DNA of 38,281 nt from contig JAFQZL010000061.1 in the NCBI GenBank assembly GCA_017405945.1, positions 1 to 38,281 on the forward strand, read 5' to 3'. This document shows positions 14,419 through 22,220 of the stretch, one piece after another. The first letter of the stretch is position 1, and every line of letters starts with the position of its first letter. The notes beneath the pieces are model-generated. The model made no database searches and had not been told where the DNA came from. It saw only the letters and a list, made by a program, of their open reading frames with translations. The DNA comes from Acidaminococcaceae bacterium (GTDB taxonomy: Bacteria; Bacillota; Negativicutes; Acidaminococcales; Acidaminococcaceae). Made by a program: the position numbers and the translations under genes.

Positions 14419-15480
14419 TTATGTGCCAGGTTTCCGTAATACCGGCATCCGTACACCGGAACTCCTTGCAACCGGTTTGCCGGAAACAACAGCGGGTTTT
14501 GCGGAAGCCGCGCCGGTATCAGTTCCGGTTGTTGCAGCTGTGCCCGCCGGCTTGTTCGTTATGGAAGGTACGGACGCGCCAGGTCTTTTTACAGAGGGAA
14601 CACGCTGAGAAGCCGGTTTCGCAGCTTTCTCAACAACTATCTTTCCTGCCCCGCCTACGGAAAAGCCATAATCCAGCATCGATCTCGCATCCAAAAACCG
14701 GGAATCCTCGTCAGGAGATTTCAGCACGATAGCAATCAGTTCGATATCATCTCGCTTCGCTGAAGCAGCCAGACATCCTTTTGCCGCGCTGGTCCATCCG
14801 GTCTTGATTCCGTTGGCGCCGGTATAAAAACCCAGCAGCCTGTTTGTGCTGCCCGCTTTATATGTTTTGCCAGAAGGAGATTTCCAGTGTATCACCGAAC
14901 TTTTCGAACTGACCATATTGCGGAAATCCGGGTTCTTCATTGCATAGGCCGCAATCTTTGCCATGTCCCTGGCCGTAGTGTAATGCCACTTCGCCGTCAG
15001 CCCGTGGGGATTGCTGAAATGAGTCTTCCGGCAGCCCAGCTCTTTTGCCTTTTCGTTCATACGGTCGGCAAACTTCAGGATGTTACCGGAAACATTCTGC
15101 GCGACCACCACAGCAGCGCCGTTGTCAGACTCCATCATCATACCCCGCATCAGCTCGCCGGAACGCATCTTTTCCCCGCCCTTCATACCCAGGTCCGAAT
15201 ATTCTGTTGCGGCAGCAGCCATGCTGATATTGAAGATGGAGTCCATGCCTTTTTCTTCCAGGCCCAGGATGCAGGTCATCACCTTGGTCAGGCTGGCGGG
15301 AGAACGGCGGGTATCCGCATTCTTTTCGTAAATCACACCGCCGGTCCGGGCGTTGATCAGAATCGCAGACTCCGCCTGTACGTTAGGCGCGGCCCAAACC
15401 TGCGCGCTGTGTACGGCAACAAATGCAGCGGCAAAAATCAAATATCTGCATGAATGAAACTTAAAAATCTTACTGTTCAT
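14419..15480 (-). CDS. D-alanyl-D-alanine carboxypeptidase (penicillin-binding protein, peptidase S11)
   Basis: 353-residue exported serine DD-carboxypeptidase that trims the terminal D-Ala from peptidoglycan pentapeptides. A signal peptide ends at VWA-AP near residue 30. All three active-site motifs are present: SLTK (Ser63, Lys66), SDN (118-120) and KTG (226-228). The usual PBP5 C-terminal beta domain and amphipathic anchor are missing. Instead, from about residue 285 there is a 65-residue Pro/Ala/Lys/Thr-rich tail, probably a flexible periplasmic or wall-facing extension. Membrane retention by an uncleaved signal is possible. It lies 14 bases after the NFPD-repeat gene and 20 bases before murP, so the three are likely one operon. 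The gene could be called dacA or dacF by analogy, which I leave open. Confidence 0.88.
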   Translation of the reverse strand: MNSKIFKFHSCRYLIFAAAFVAVHSAQVWAAPNVQAESAILINARTGGVIYEKNADTRRSPASLTKVMTCILGLEEKGMDSIFNISMAAAATEYSDLGMKGGEKMRSGELMRGMMMESDNGAAVVVAQNVSGNILKFADRMNEKAKELGCRKTHFSNPHGLTAKWHYTTARDMAKIAAYAMKNPDFRNMVSSKSSVIHWKSPSGKTYKAGSTNRLLGFYTGANGIKTGWTSAAKGCLAASAKRDDIELIAIVLKSPDEDSRFLDARSMLDYGFSVGGAGKIVVEKAAKPASQRVPSVKRPGASVPSITNKPAGTAATTGTDTGAASAKPAVVSGKPVARSSGVRMPVLRKPGT

Positions 15481-15494
15481 TATTCAGGCCTTTA

Positions 15495-15872
15495 TCACGG
15501 CACACCGGGGAAATTATCCACATACTGGATCTTGATGTCCGGGAAGTTGTCAACAAACTGAATGGTGAAATCAGGAAAATTCTGCACAAACTGCCATTCA
15601 CCGATCTTATTGGGGAAATTGGATACCTTTTTTACTTTCAGGTCAGGAAAATTCTTAACAACCTGCACTTTGATATCACCGAAGTTCTTTACCACTTTCA
15701 CCTTACCGGCCAGACGGATGCCTTTAAAATAGCCGTCCTTACTGACAGCGCCGTAAGGGATCAACTGCTGATGTCCCACCGGTGAAGGAGCAAGAACATT
15801 CTCCGATGCGAAAGTGGACGTGGAGACAAGGATGGACACAGCCAGAACCGCGAAAGCAATCTTCTTTTTCAT
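15495..15872 (-). CDS. Secreted NFPD-type tandem-repeat protein, function unknown
   Basis: 125-residue exported protein. A signal peptide (KKKIAFAVLAVSILV) ends near TFAS at about residue 23. A short linker is followed by about six tandem units of eleven residues with the pattern hydrophobic-K/Q-hydrophobic-V-x-NFP-D, for example IKVQVVKNFPD and FTIQFVDNFPD. One unit, NKIGEWQFVQNFP, is two residues longer. Alternating hydrophobic residues with a periodic NFPD turn predict a regular stack of beta strands, such as a small solenoid or meander. I recall similar unnamed repeat proteins in other Gram-negatives but no function. GGGAGG precedes the ATG, and a TGTG-TATAAT promoter lies about 45 bases upstream. 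It is the first gene before the DD-carboxypeptidase and murP. Confidence 0.75.
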   Translation of the reverse strand: MKKKIAFAVLAVSILVSTSTFASENVLAPSPVGHQQLIPYGAVSKDGYFKGIRLAGKVKVVKNFGDIKVQVVKNFPDLKVKKVSNFPNKIGEWQFVQNFPDFTIQFVDNFPDIKIQYVDNFPGVP

Positions 15873-15916
15873 ACAGGTTACCTCCCATCATACCAGATTA
15901 TTTCTGTGTGATATGA

Positions 15917-15927
15917 ATTATAACACA
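15917..15927 (-). promoter_or_regulatory. Extended -10 promoter (TGTGTTATAAT) for the repeat protein-DacA-MurP operon
   Basis: Perfect TATAAT (15917-15922) with TGTG one base upstream, reading minus, about 45 bases before the first ATG. The -35 is poor. Confidence 0.6.
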
Positions 15928-15998
15928 GTCTTGTGTCTTAAAAATGGCAGACTCAGAGCCGCTTACTCTGTGAAGTGAACCGGCAGACACGCGGTCCT

Positions 15999-16496
15999 TT
16001 ACTCTTCCCAATGGATGCGGGCCGGATCGAAACGGTCGATGATCTTGCCCTGTCCCTGGGGATAGCCTACCGGCAGGACAGCGAACACTTCCAGATCTTC
16101 CGGCAGGTTCAGGACCTTCTTGGCAGGTTCCTGCCGTTCCGGATGGGGTGCAAAGGAAAGCCACACCGAACCCATCTCCAGCGCGGCAGCCTGGATCAGC
16201 ATGTTCTCACAGCAGCAGCTCATATCCAGCAGGGTCATCATCGGTTCGAACACACCTTTGGTACGGTAGCAGGCCACGATCGCTACGGGAGCATTGGCCA
16301 CAGGCCTTGAATAAGGGGTGCAGGTTGCCAGTTTGGCCAGTGTTTCCTTATTTCGCACCACATAAAACTCCCAGGGCCGCTGATTCTTGGCAGACGGTGC
16401 CGCCATGCCGGCACGGATGATCTGCTCAACCGTTGCATCATCCACGTCAATATCAAGATACGTGCGTACGCTCTTGCGTTTGAAAATAATGTTCAT
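15999..16496 (-). CDS. Nitroreductase family protein
   Basis: 165-residue FMN-dependent nitroreductase-fold oxidoreductase. Seen: the N-terminal RKSVRTYLD, which contacts the FMN phosphate, the AAPSAKNQRPWEFYVV segment (FMN binding), the helix DMSCCCENMLIQAAALEMGSVWL and the C-terminal VLPVGYPQG. The length is typical for the compact subfamily. The cysteine triplet in the central helix is slightly unusual. The physiological substrate is unknown; relatives reduce quinones, flavins or nitro compounds. The ATG at 16496 follows AAAGGAT. It is transcribed divergently from the tetrapyrrole operon, from a promoter at 16615-16644, with a direct repeat in its leader. Confidence 0.85.
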   Translation of the reverse strand: MNIIFKRKSVRTYLDIDVDDATVEQIIRAGMAAPSAKNQRPWEFYVVRNKETLAKLATCTPYSRPVANAPVAIVACYRTKGVFEPMMTLLDMSCCCENMLIQAAALEMGSVWLSFAPHPERQEPAKKVLNLPEDLEVFAVLPVGYPQGQGKIIDRFDPARIHWEE

Positions 16497-16552
16497 GATT
16501 CAGGATCCTTTCAGAAAATGATATTTTTAATGAAAATACGGATTAAACGCGC

Positions 16553-16577
16553 TTGTGTGAGAGTCATATTGTGTGAG
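16553..16577. repeat. Direct repeat TTGTGTGAG x2 in nitroreductase leader
   Basis: TTGTGTGAG at 16553-16561 and again at 16569-16577, 16 bases apart. It lies downstream of the nitroreductase promoter and might be a regulator site. Confidence 0.4.
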
Positions 16578-16614
16578 AAAAATATACATAACTGCCTGAT
16601 CCGCATTTCATAAT

Positions 16615-16644
16615 ATTATAACATACCGCCGGGAATTTTGTTAA
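16615..16644 (-). promoter_or_regulatory. Promoter for the nitroreductase gene
   Basis: On the minus strand: TTAACA (16639-16644), 18 bases, TATAAT (16615-16620), with TATG one base before the -10. This is one of the best -35/-10 pairs in the window. Confidence 0.6.
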
Positions 16645-16728
16645 GAAAACGCTGCATAATCGGTTTCACAAAAAGTTCCTAAAAAATAAGAAGAATAGAT
16701 TAAAAAAAAGTAACATTATTAAACGTTT

Positions 16729-16739
16729 TGTGGTAAAAT
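16729..16739 (+). promoter_or_regulatory. Extended -10 promoter (TGTGGTAAAAT) for the tetrapyrrole operon
   Basis: TGTG, one base, TAAAAT (16734-16739), about 105 bases before the first start codon. The -35 at 17 bases is TAACAT, weak. Confidence 0.5.
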
Positions 16740-16844
16740 ATAATGAATTACTATTTACAAATATATTTCGCTTTTTTGATTCTGGAAAGCTGAGAAAACG
16801 GAAGAGATTTCAGAACGGACAATTATTTACTGACCGGGGTATGT

Positions 16845-17501
16845 ATGGCTTACAATCAGTTTCGTTATACTGTGCAGCTGAATATGGAAAACCGTCACTG
16901 CGTGGTGGTCGGCGGAGGCAGCGTGGCCTTGCGTAAAGCGAAGTCCCTGCTGGAAGCCGGAGCCGCGGTCACTGTCATCGCGCCGGAAATTCTTCCTGAA
17001 ATCATTGCGTTACAGAGAACGTTTCCTGCTTTGACCCTGTGCCGGCGCAATTACGAAACAGGCGATCTCAGACACGCGTTCCTGGTCATAGCGGCCACGG
17101 ACAACCGCAACGTCAACGCAGCGGTCGCCAGGGAAGCCCGGGAGCGGCAGTGCCTGCTGAACGTAGCGGATGAGCCGGACGCGGGAAACTTTACCGTAGC
17201 GGGAACCTATGACAACGGCAGCCTGCATTTTTCCGCCGCGACGGGTGGCAATCCCCGCTTCACCCACCTGCTTCTGGATGATCTGCGGCAACAGTACGGA
17301 GACGATATGGCAACTTTCGCTACGTTTCTGGATGAACAGCGGGAAACTGTCAAGCAACGCCTGCCGGGTCCCCGGGCCAGACAGGAATTCTGGAGAACTA
17401 CTCTCACAAATCAGCTGCTGCAATTGGTTAAGGAAGGCCGTCTGCAGCAGGCAAAGGAGAACATCATAGATGCAGTTAATCGTATTGGGGCTGAACCATA
17501 A
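16845..17501 (+). CDS. Precorrin-2 dehydrogenase/sirohydrochlorin ferrochelatase family protein (SirC/CysG-N)
   Basis: 218-residue NAD-dependent enzyme that oxidises precorrin-2 to sirohydrochlorin; some relatives also insert iron. Seen: a Rossmann motif HCVVVGGGSVALRKAKSLLE with an ERxK-like VALRK segment, IAATDNRNVNAAVA, LLNVADEPDAGNF, and the SAATGGNPRF element typical of the CysG N-terminal half. The C-terminal region (about 150-218) is helical and not well conserved. ATG 16845 is preceded by GGGG four bases upstream, a modest site. The 3' end overlaps hemA by 32 bases, implying translational coupling. As first gene of an operon ending in uroporphyrinogen III methylation, it points the pathway to siroheme or cobalamin. 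Confidence 0.85.
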   Translation: MAYNQFRYTVQLNMENRHCVVVGGGSVALRKAKSLLEAGAAVTVIAPEILPEIIALQRTFPALTLCRRNYETGDLRHAFLVIAATDNRNVNAAVAREARERQCLLNVADEPDAGNFTVAGTYDNGSLHFSAATGGNPRFTHLLLDDLRQQYGDDMATFATFLDEQRETVKQRLPGPRARQEFWRTTLTNQLLQLVKEGRLQQAKENIIDAVNRIGAEP

Positions 17502-18780
17502 GAGCGCCCCTGTGGAAATCCGTGAAAAATTCAATTTTTCCCGCAGCCGGATCAAGCATGTCCTGCGGCTGTTAAAAGAGTCCGATGACTTTTCGGAAGC
17601 CGTCCTGCTTTCCACCTGCAACCGTACGGAGCTTTATCTGGTGGCACAGGAACCTGAAGATGGCATGGAAGCGTTGCACAATGCGGTGAAACGCATTGCC
17701 GGCAAAGCATTTAACAAAGAATACTTTTACACCCTCACTGGTGTCCACTGCGTCCGTCACCTGTTTCTGGTGGCCAGCAGTCTGGACTCCCTCATCGTAG
17801 GCGAAGGACAGATCCTGAGCCAGGTAAAGGACGCCTATCATCTGGCCCGCACTTCGGGCACCACTTCTTTCATGTTCAATACAATCTTTAATCAGGCCAT
17901 CTCCTCAGGCAAGAAGATCCGCACCCGGACCCAGATTGCCTACCGGAGCGTCAGCGTTTCGTCTGCCGCCGTAGACCTGGCCATCGAAGTAGTGGGCGAC
18001 CTGAGCGACGCGGATATCCTGGTCATCGGGGCCGGCAAGATGAGTGAACTCACCGCCCGGCATCTGATGGACAAAGGCGCCCCTTCCATTTTTGTCACCA
18101 ACCGCAGCTACGATCACGCAAAGGAACTGGCAGACAAATTCAACGGTTCCGTCATCCGTTTCGATGACTTTATCGACCACGTTGTGAACGCGGACATCGT
18201 CATCACCTCCACCGGAGCCACCCACTACATCATCCACCACGACCAGCTGGCCCTGGCCCTGGAGGAACGTGTGAAGCCTAATCCACTGGTTCTGATCGAT
18301 ATCGCCGTGCCCCGTGACGTAGATCCGGAAGTCACGGACCTGGACAAAGTGGTCCTGTACAACATCGATGACCTGAAGAACGTGGTGGATACCAACAAAG
18401 AGCTGCGGAACCAGGACGCGGAAGCGGCGAAGTTCCTGATCGAAGAAGACATCGAAGCCCTGAAGGAACGGCTGCGTTATCTTTCCATGCGGCCCGTCAT
18501 GGTACGTCTCCACGACAAATTCGACTTCCTGCGGGAACGCATCCTGGCCAAGACCCTGCGCAAGATGCCGGAACTGACGGAAGAACAGCAGCATAAGATC
18601 GAAGTGATGAGCGAACGGCTCATGTACAAGTTCCTCCGGGACCCCATGATCAACATCAACAAGGCTGCCGGCACGGAAGAAGAAGAACACGTGAAAACAG
18701 ATATCAGCCGCTTTTTTATGTTAGATGACAAAGACGAGGAAAATCCTGACGATGAAAAAAATTATAACTATTGGAACTAG
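17470..18780 (+). CDS. hemA: Glutamyl-tRNA reductase
   Basis: 436-residue enzyme that reduces glutamyl-tRNA to glutamate-1-semialdehyde, the first committed step of the C5 tetrapyrrole route. Seen: the N-terminal GLNHKSAPVEIREK, the catalytic Cys50 in STCNRTELYLV, the segment SLIVGEGQILSQVKDAY, an NADPH domain with VIGAGKMSELTARHL and TNRSYDHAKEL, and the C-terminal dimerisation helices. The length is normal. The ATG at 17470 lies inside the previous gene after AAAGGAG. The end overlaps hemC by 29 bases. It works with hemL, the last gene of the operon, to make 5-aminolevulinate. Confidence 0.97.
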   Translation: MQLIVLGLNHKSAPVEIREKFNFSRSRIKHVLRLLKESDDFSEAVLLSTCNRTELYLVAQEPEDGMEALHNAVKRIAGKAFNKEYFYTLTGVHCVRHLFLVASSLDSLIVGEGQILSQVKDAYHLARTSGTTSFMFNTIFNQAISSGKKIRTRTQIAYRSVSVSSAAVDLAIEVVGDLSDADILVIGAGKMSELTARHLMDKGAPSIFVTNRSYDHAKELADKFNGSVIRFDDFIDHVVNADIVITSTGATHYIIHHDQLALALEERVKPNPLVLIDIAVPRDVDPEVTDLDKVVLYNIDDLKNVVDTNKELRNQDAEAAKFLIEEDIEALKERLRYLSMRPVMVRLHDKFDFLRERILAKTLRKMPELTEEQQHKIEVMSERLMYKFLRDPMININKAAGTEEEEHVKTDISRFFMLDDKDEENPDDEKNYNYWN

Positions 18781-19675
18781 GAAAAGCCTGCTGGCCCTAT
18801 GGCAGAGCAATTACATCAAAAGCTGTCTGGAAAAAGAATATCCGGACTGTGAAGTCCGCCTGCAGAAGATCGTCACCAAAGGTGACAAAATCCTTGACGT
18901 TCCCCTGTCCAAGATTGGCGGCAAGGGACTGTTTACCAAAGAAATCGAAACCGCGCTGCTGGACGGTGAGGTCGACCTGGCCGTCCACAGCCTGAAGGAT
19001 ATGCCCACAAAGCTGCCGCAAGGCCTCTGCCTGACCGCTATTACGGAGCGTGCTGTTGTGGGCGATGCTTTTGTCAGCAACAAGTACAACACCTTCGCGG
19101 AGATGCCTGCGGGCGCGGTGCTGGGTACTTCCAGCCTGCGACGTAAGGCGCAGCTCCTGGCAAAACGGCCCGATCTGGATATCCGGGATCTGCGGGGCAA
19201 TGTGGACACCCGCCTGCACAAGCTGGATGAAGGCCAATACGATGCCATCATCCTGGCTGCGGCAGGCCTCACCCGTCTGGGTTACGGGGACCGGATCAAA
19301 GAGACCCTGCCCTGCGATTTCTGCATTCCCGCAGTAGGCCAGGGCGCATTAGCCATCGAATGCCGTACGGACAATACCGAAGTCCGGGCCATGCTGGAGT
19401 TTCTGAACCATCCTGCCACCAAGAGCTGTACCGACGCGGAACGCGCCTTTTTGGGATTGGTGGAAGGCGGCTGCCAGGTACCCATCGGCGTCCATGCGGA
19501 TGTTATGGAAAACGACAGGATGCATGTAACCGCCATTATCGCCTCCCTGGACGGCTCCACCCTGCTCCGGGACGAAATCGACGGTAACGCGGCCGATGCG
19601 ATTGCCTTAGGGCAGACACTGGGCAAGCGCATGCTGGACAACGGCGGCAAAGCGATTTTGGATGAAATACTTTGA
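18752..19675 (+). CDS. hemC: Hydroxymethylbilane synthase (porphobilinogen deaminase)
   Basis: 307-residue enzyme joining four porphobilinogens into hydroxymethylbilane. Seen: GTRKSLLALWQS near the N-terminus, IGGKGLFTKEIE, HSLKDMPT with catalytic Asp83, GTSSLRRKAQL, LRGNVDTRLHKLDEG, and Cys241 in EGGCQVPIG, which carries the dipyrromethane cofactor. The start is taken at ATG 18752, which gives the family's usual MKKIITIGTRKS start. An in-frame ATG at 18725 would add nine residues and has no ribosome site. It overlaps the end of hemA, consistent with coupling; a GAGGA lies somewhat far upstream. Confidence 0.96.
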   Translation: MKKIITIGTRKSLLALWQSNYIKSCLEKEYPDCEVRLQKIVTKGDKILDVPLSKIGGKGLFTKEIETALLDGEVDLAVHSLKDMPTKLPQGLCLTAITERAVVGDAFVSNKYNTFAEMPAGAVLGTSSLRRKAQLLAKRPDLDIRDLRGNVDTRLHKLDEGQYDAIILAAAGLTRLGYGDRIKETLPCDFCIPAVGQGALAIECRTDNTEVRAMLEFLNHPATKSCTDAERAFLGLVEGGCQVPIGVHADVMENDRMHVTAIIASLDGSTLLRDEIDGNAADAIALGQTLGKRMLDNGGKAILDEIL

Positions 19676-19691
19676 TGAAAGGAATACTGCA

Positions 19692-21206
19692 ATGAACAAA
19701 ACCGGTAAAGTGTATCTCATCGGCGCGGGCCCCGGCGACCCGGGCCTGCTGACCTTAAAAGGCCGCGACTGCCTGGCCGCCTGCGACGTGGTGGTGTATG
19801 ACCGTCTGGCCGACCCCCGCATCTTAAGCTGGGTCAATCCGGAAGCAGAACGCATCTACGTAGGCAAAGCGTCCAGCAACCATGTAATGAAGCAGGAAGA
19901 CATTTCCAAACTGTTAGTCAAACTGGCTGCGGAAGGCAAAACCGTAGCCCGTCTGAAAGGCGGTGACTCTTTCGTCTTCGGCCGGGGCGGCGAAGAAGCC
20001 CTGCTGCTGAAAGAAAACAACCTCCCCTTTGAGTTCGTTCCCGGCATCACCAGCGCCATCTCCGTACCGGAGTACGCCGGTATCCCCGTTACTCACCGGA
20101 AGGTAGCCGCCAGCTTCGCCGTGATCACCGGCCACGAAGACCCGTCCCGGGAAAAATCCGGCATCAACTGGAAAGGCCTGGCCACCGGCGTCGATACGCT
20201 GGTCTTCCTCATGGGTGTGGAAAACCTGAAGAACATCGCCGCCAAGCTGATCGAAAACGGCCGGCTGGCCGACACCCCTGCCGCCCTGATCCGCTGGGGC
20301 ACCCACCCGGAACAGCGTACCCTCGTTACCACACTGGGCAACGCGTATGATGATGTGGTACGCACCGGCATGAAACCGCCTGCCATCTTTATCGTAGGCG
20401 AAGTAGTGAAACTGCGGGACTCCCTCAGCTGGTTCGAGACCAAGCCCCTCTTCGGAAAAACCTTTGTAGTAACGCGCGCACGGGCTCAGGCTTCCGCGCT
20501 GACAGAAAAACTGGAAATGGAAGGCGCCAAGGTGATGGAAGTGCCTGCCATCAGGATTACAGATCCGGATGACTTCGCGCCCCTGGACGCTGCCCAGAAA
20601 AACCTGGCTGCCTACGACTGGGTCATCTTCACCAGCGCTAACGGCGTAGACCTGTTCTTCGACCATCTGCTGCAGAACGGCAAGGACGCCCGCGCCTTTG
20701 CCCATAATAAAATTGCGGCCATCGGCACTGCTACGGCAGACATGCTGACTGCCTACGGACTGACAGCCGATTTAATCCCCGCCTCCTACAAAGCGGAAGA
20801 CCTGGTTGACACCCTGCTGCCCCAGTTGCACAAAGGCAGCAAGGTACTGCTGGCCCGGGCCAAAGAAGCCCGCAACGTACTGCCGGACTCCTTACGAGCA
20901 GCCGGCGCCGACGTGGATGTGGTTGCGGTGTATCAGACCGTCAGCGACTGCGAAAACAAAGAAGAACTGCTGGACGCATTACAGAATAAAGCAGTGGACT
21001 GCATCACCTTCACCAGTTCCTCCACCGTGACCAACCTGCTGAAAGCGCTGGACAGCGAGAAAGAACTGCTGAAAGATGTGACCCTGGCTGCCATCGGTCC
21101 CATCACCGCCAAAACCATGGAAAAGAACGGACTGAAGCCTACCGTATGCGCCGACACCTACACCATCGACGGCCTGGTGGAAGCGCTGAATAAATTTTAC
21201 AGATAA
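19692..21206 (+). CDS. cobA-hemD: Fused uroporphyrinogen-III C-methyltransferase and uroporphyrinogen-III synthase (CobA-HemD)
   Basis: 504-residue bifunctional protein. Residues 1 to about 245 are the SAM-dependent methyltransferase that makes precorrin-2: VYLIGAGPGDPGLLTLKG, GDSFVFGRGGEEA, VPGITSAISVPEYAGIPVTHR split over the SAM site, and TLVFLMGVENL. Residues about 255-504 are uroporphyrinogen-III synthase: FVVTRARAQASALTEKLE, WVIFTSANGVDLFF and FTSSSTVTNLL. HemD thus makes the ring-closed substrate that its fused partner methylates. This fusion is common in Firmicutes with cobalamin or siroheme needs. The ATG at 19692 follows AAAGGA; an in-frame ATG at 19662 would start inside hemC. The spacing to hemB is 16 bases. 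Confidence 0.95.
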   Translation: MNKTGKVYLIGAGPGDPGLLTLKGRDCLAACDVVVYDRLADPRILSWVNPEAERIYVGKASSNHVMKQEDISKLLVKLAAEGKTVARLKGGDSFVFGRGGEEALLLKENNLPFEFVPGITSAISVPEYAGIPVTHRKVAASFAVITGHEDPSREKSGINWKGLATGVDTLVFLMGVENLKNIAAKLIENGRLADTPAALIRWGTHPEQRTLVTTLGNAYDDVVRTGMKPPAIFIVGEVVKLRDSLSWFETKPLFGKTFVVTRARAQASALTEKLEMEGAKVMEVPAIRITDPDDFAPLDAAQKNLAAYDWVIFTSANGVDLFFDHLLQNGKDARAFAHNKIAAIGTATADMLTAYGLTADLIPASYKAEDLVDTLLPQLHKGSKVLLARAKEARNVLPDSLRAAGADVDVVAVYQTVSDCENKEELLDALQNKAVDCITFTSSSTVTNLLKALDSEKELLKDVTLAAIGPITAKTMEKNGLKPTVCADTYTIDGLVEALNKFYR

Positions 21207-21222
21207 GGAAGTGTATTGAATC

Positions 21223-22206
21223 ATGACCGGTTTTCCCATTTACCGTCCCCGCCGCCTGCGCGCTACCGAGAACCTGCGCAGCCTGATCCGGGAGACAAGC
21301 CTCAGTGTAAAAGATTTGATTTTCCCCCTGTTTGTGGTACCGGGCGAAAATGTCAAGAACGAAATTGAAACTTTGAAAAACAATTACCAATGGTCTGTGG
21401 ACCGGGTGATGGAAGCCGTAGACGAAGCAGTAGAGCTGGGCATCCCCGCCGTGCTGCTGTTCGGCCTCCCCTCTTACAAAGATGAAGAAGGCAGCAGCGC
21501 CTGGGACGACAACGAACCGGTGCAGCGTGCCAGCAAAGCCATCAAAGCGAAATATCCGGAGATGGTGGTCATCACCGACGCCTGCTTCTGCGAATACACT
21601 ACCCACGGTCACTGCGGTATTCTTACTCCGGACTGCGCCTCCGTGGATAACGACAAGACCCTGCCCAACCTGGCCAAGCTGGCTGTCAGCCAGGCCCGGT
21701 GCGGCGCGGATATCATCGCCCCCTCCAACATGATGGACGGCTACGTTGCCACCATGCGCAAGGCGCTGGACGATGCAGGTTATACCAACACAGCCATCAT
21801 GGCCTACAGCGCCAAGTTCGCCTCCGCCTACTACGGCCCCTTCCGCGCTGCGGCGGATTCCGCTCCCGGCAAAGGAGACCGCAAAGGCTACCAGATGGAT
21901 CCGGGCAACAGTGATGAAGCCATGCGGGAAATCGCGCTGGATATTGAAGAAGGCGCGGACATCGTCATGGTAAAACCCGCCCTGGCTTATCAGGATGTAA
22001 CCAGAAGAGCCCATGAAACCTTTAACCGTCCTCTCTGCGTGTATAACGTCAGCGGCGAATACGCCATGGTAAAAGCGGCGGCTGAAAAAGGCTGGATTGA
22101 TGAAAAGCGCATCGTCATGGAAACCATGCTCAGCTTCAAACGGGCCGGCGCCAAGATGATCATCACCTACCATGCCTTAGACGTTGCGCGGTGGCTGAAA
22201 GAATAA
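21223..22206 (+). CDS. hemB: Porphobilinogen synthase (5-aminolevulinate dehydratase)
   Basis: 327-residue enzyme condensing two 5-aminolevulinates to porphobilinogen. Seen: FPLFVVPGENVKNEI, the zinc-binding cysteines 121, 123 and 131 in DACFCEYTTHGHCG (the zinc-dependent class), APSNMMDGYVATMR, and the two Schiff-base lysines Lys198 (YSAKFASAYYGPFR) and Lys251 (MVKPALAYQD). The length is typical. The ATG follows AAGGAAG. hemL starts 15 bases after the stop, with its own AGGAG. Confidence 0.97.
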   Translation: MTGFPIYRPRRLRATENLRSLIRETSLSVKDLIFPLFVVPGENVKNEIETLKNNYQWSVDRVMEAVDEAVELGIPAVLLFGLPSYKDEEGSSAWDDNEPVQRASKAIKAKYPEMVVITDACFCEYTTHGHCGILTPDCASVDNDKTLPNLAKLAVSQARCGADIIAPSNMMDGYVATMRKALDDAGYTNTAIMAYSAKFASAYYGPFRAAADSAPGKGDRKGYQMDPGNSDEAMREIALDIEEGADIVMVKPALAYQDVTRRAHETFNRPLCVYNVSGEYAMVKAAAEKGWIDEKRIVMETMLSFKRAGAKMIITYHALDVARWLKE

Positions 22207-22220
22207 TCAGGAGAACTTCT

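Larger units (their letters stand above)
16497..16844. other. Divergent regulatory region between nitroreductase and tetrapyrrole operon
   Basis: 348 AT-rich bases without a credible gene. It carries both promoters, a direct repeat (16553-16577) and a leader of about 100 bases before the operon. I looked for a cobalamin riboswitch or other structured leader and saw none. Confidence 0.6.

Noticed and set aside
16740..16844. Possible cobalamin or other riboswitch in the tetrapyrrole operon leader
   Set aside because: The leader is short and lacks a B12-box-like sequence or a stable multi-stem fold.
21139..22173. 344-residue open frame antisense to hemB
   Set aside because: Shadow of a fully conserved hemB, Gly/His-rich and without a ribosome site.
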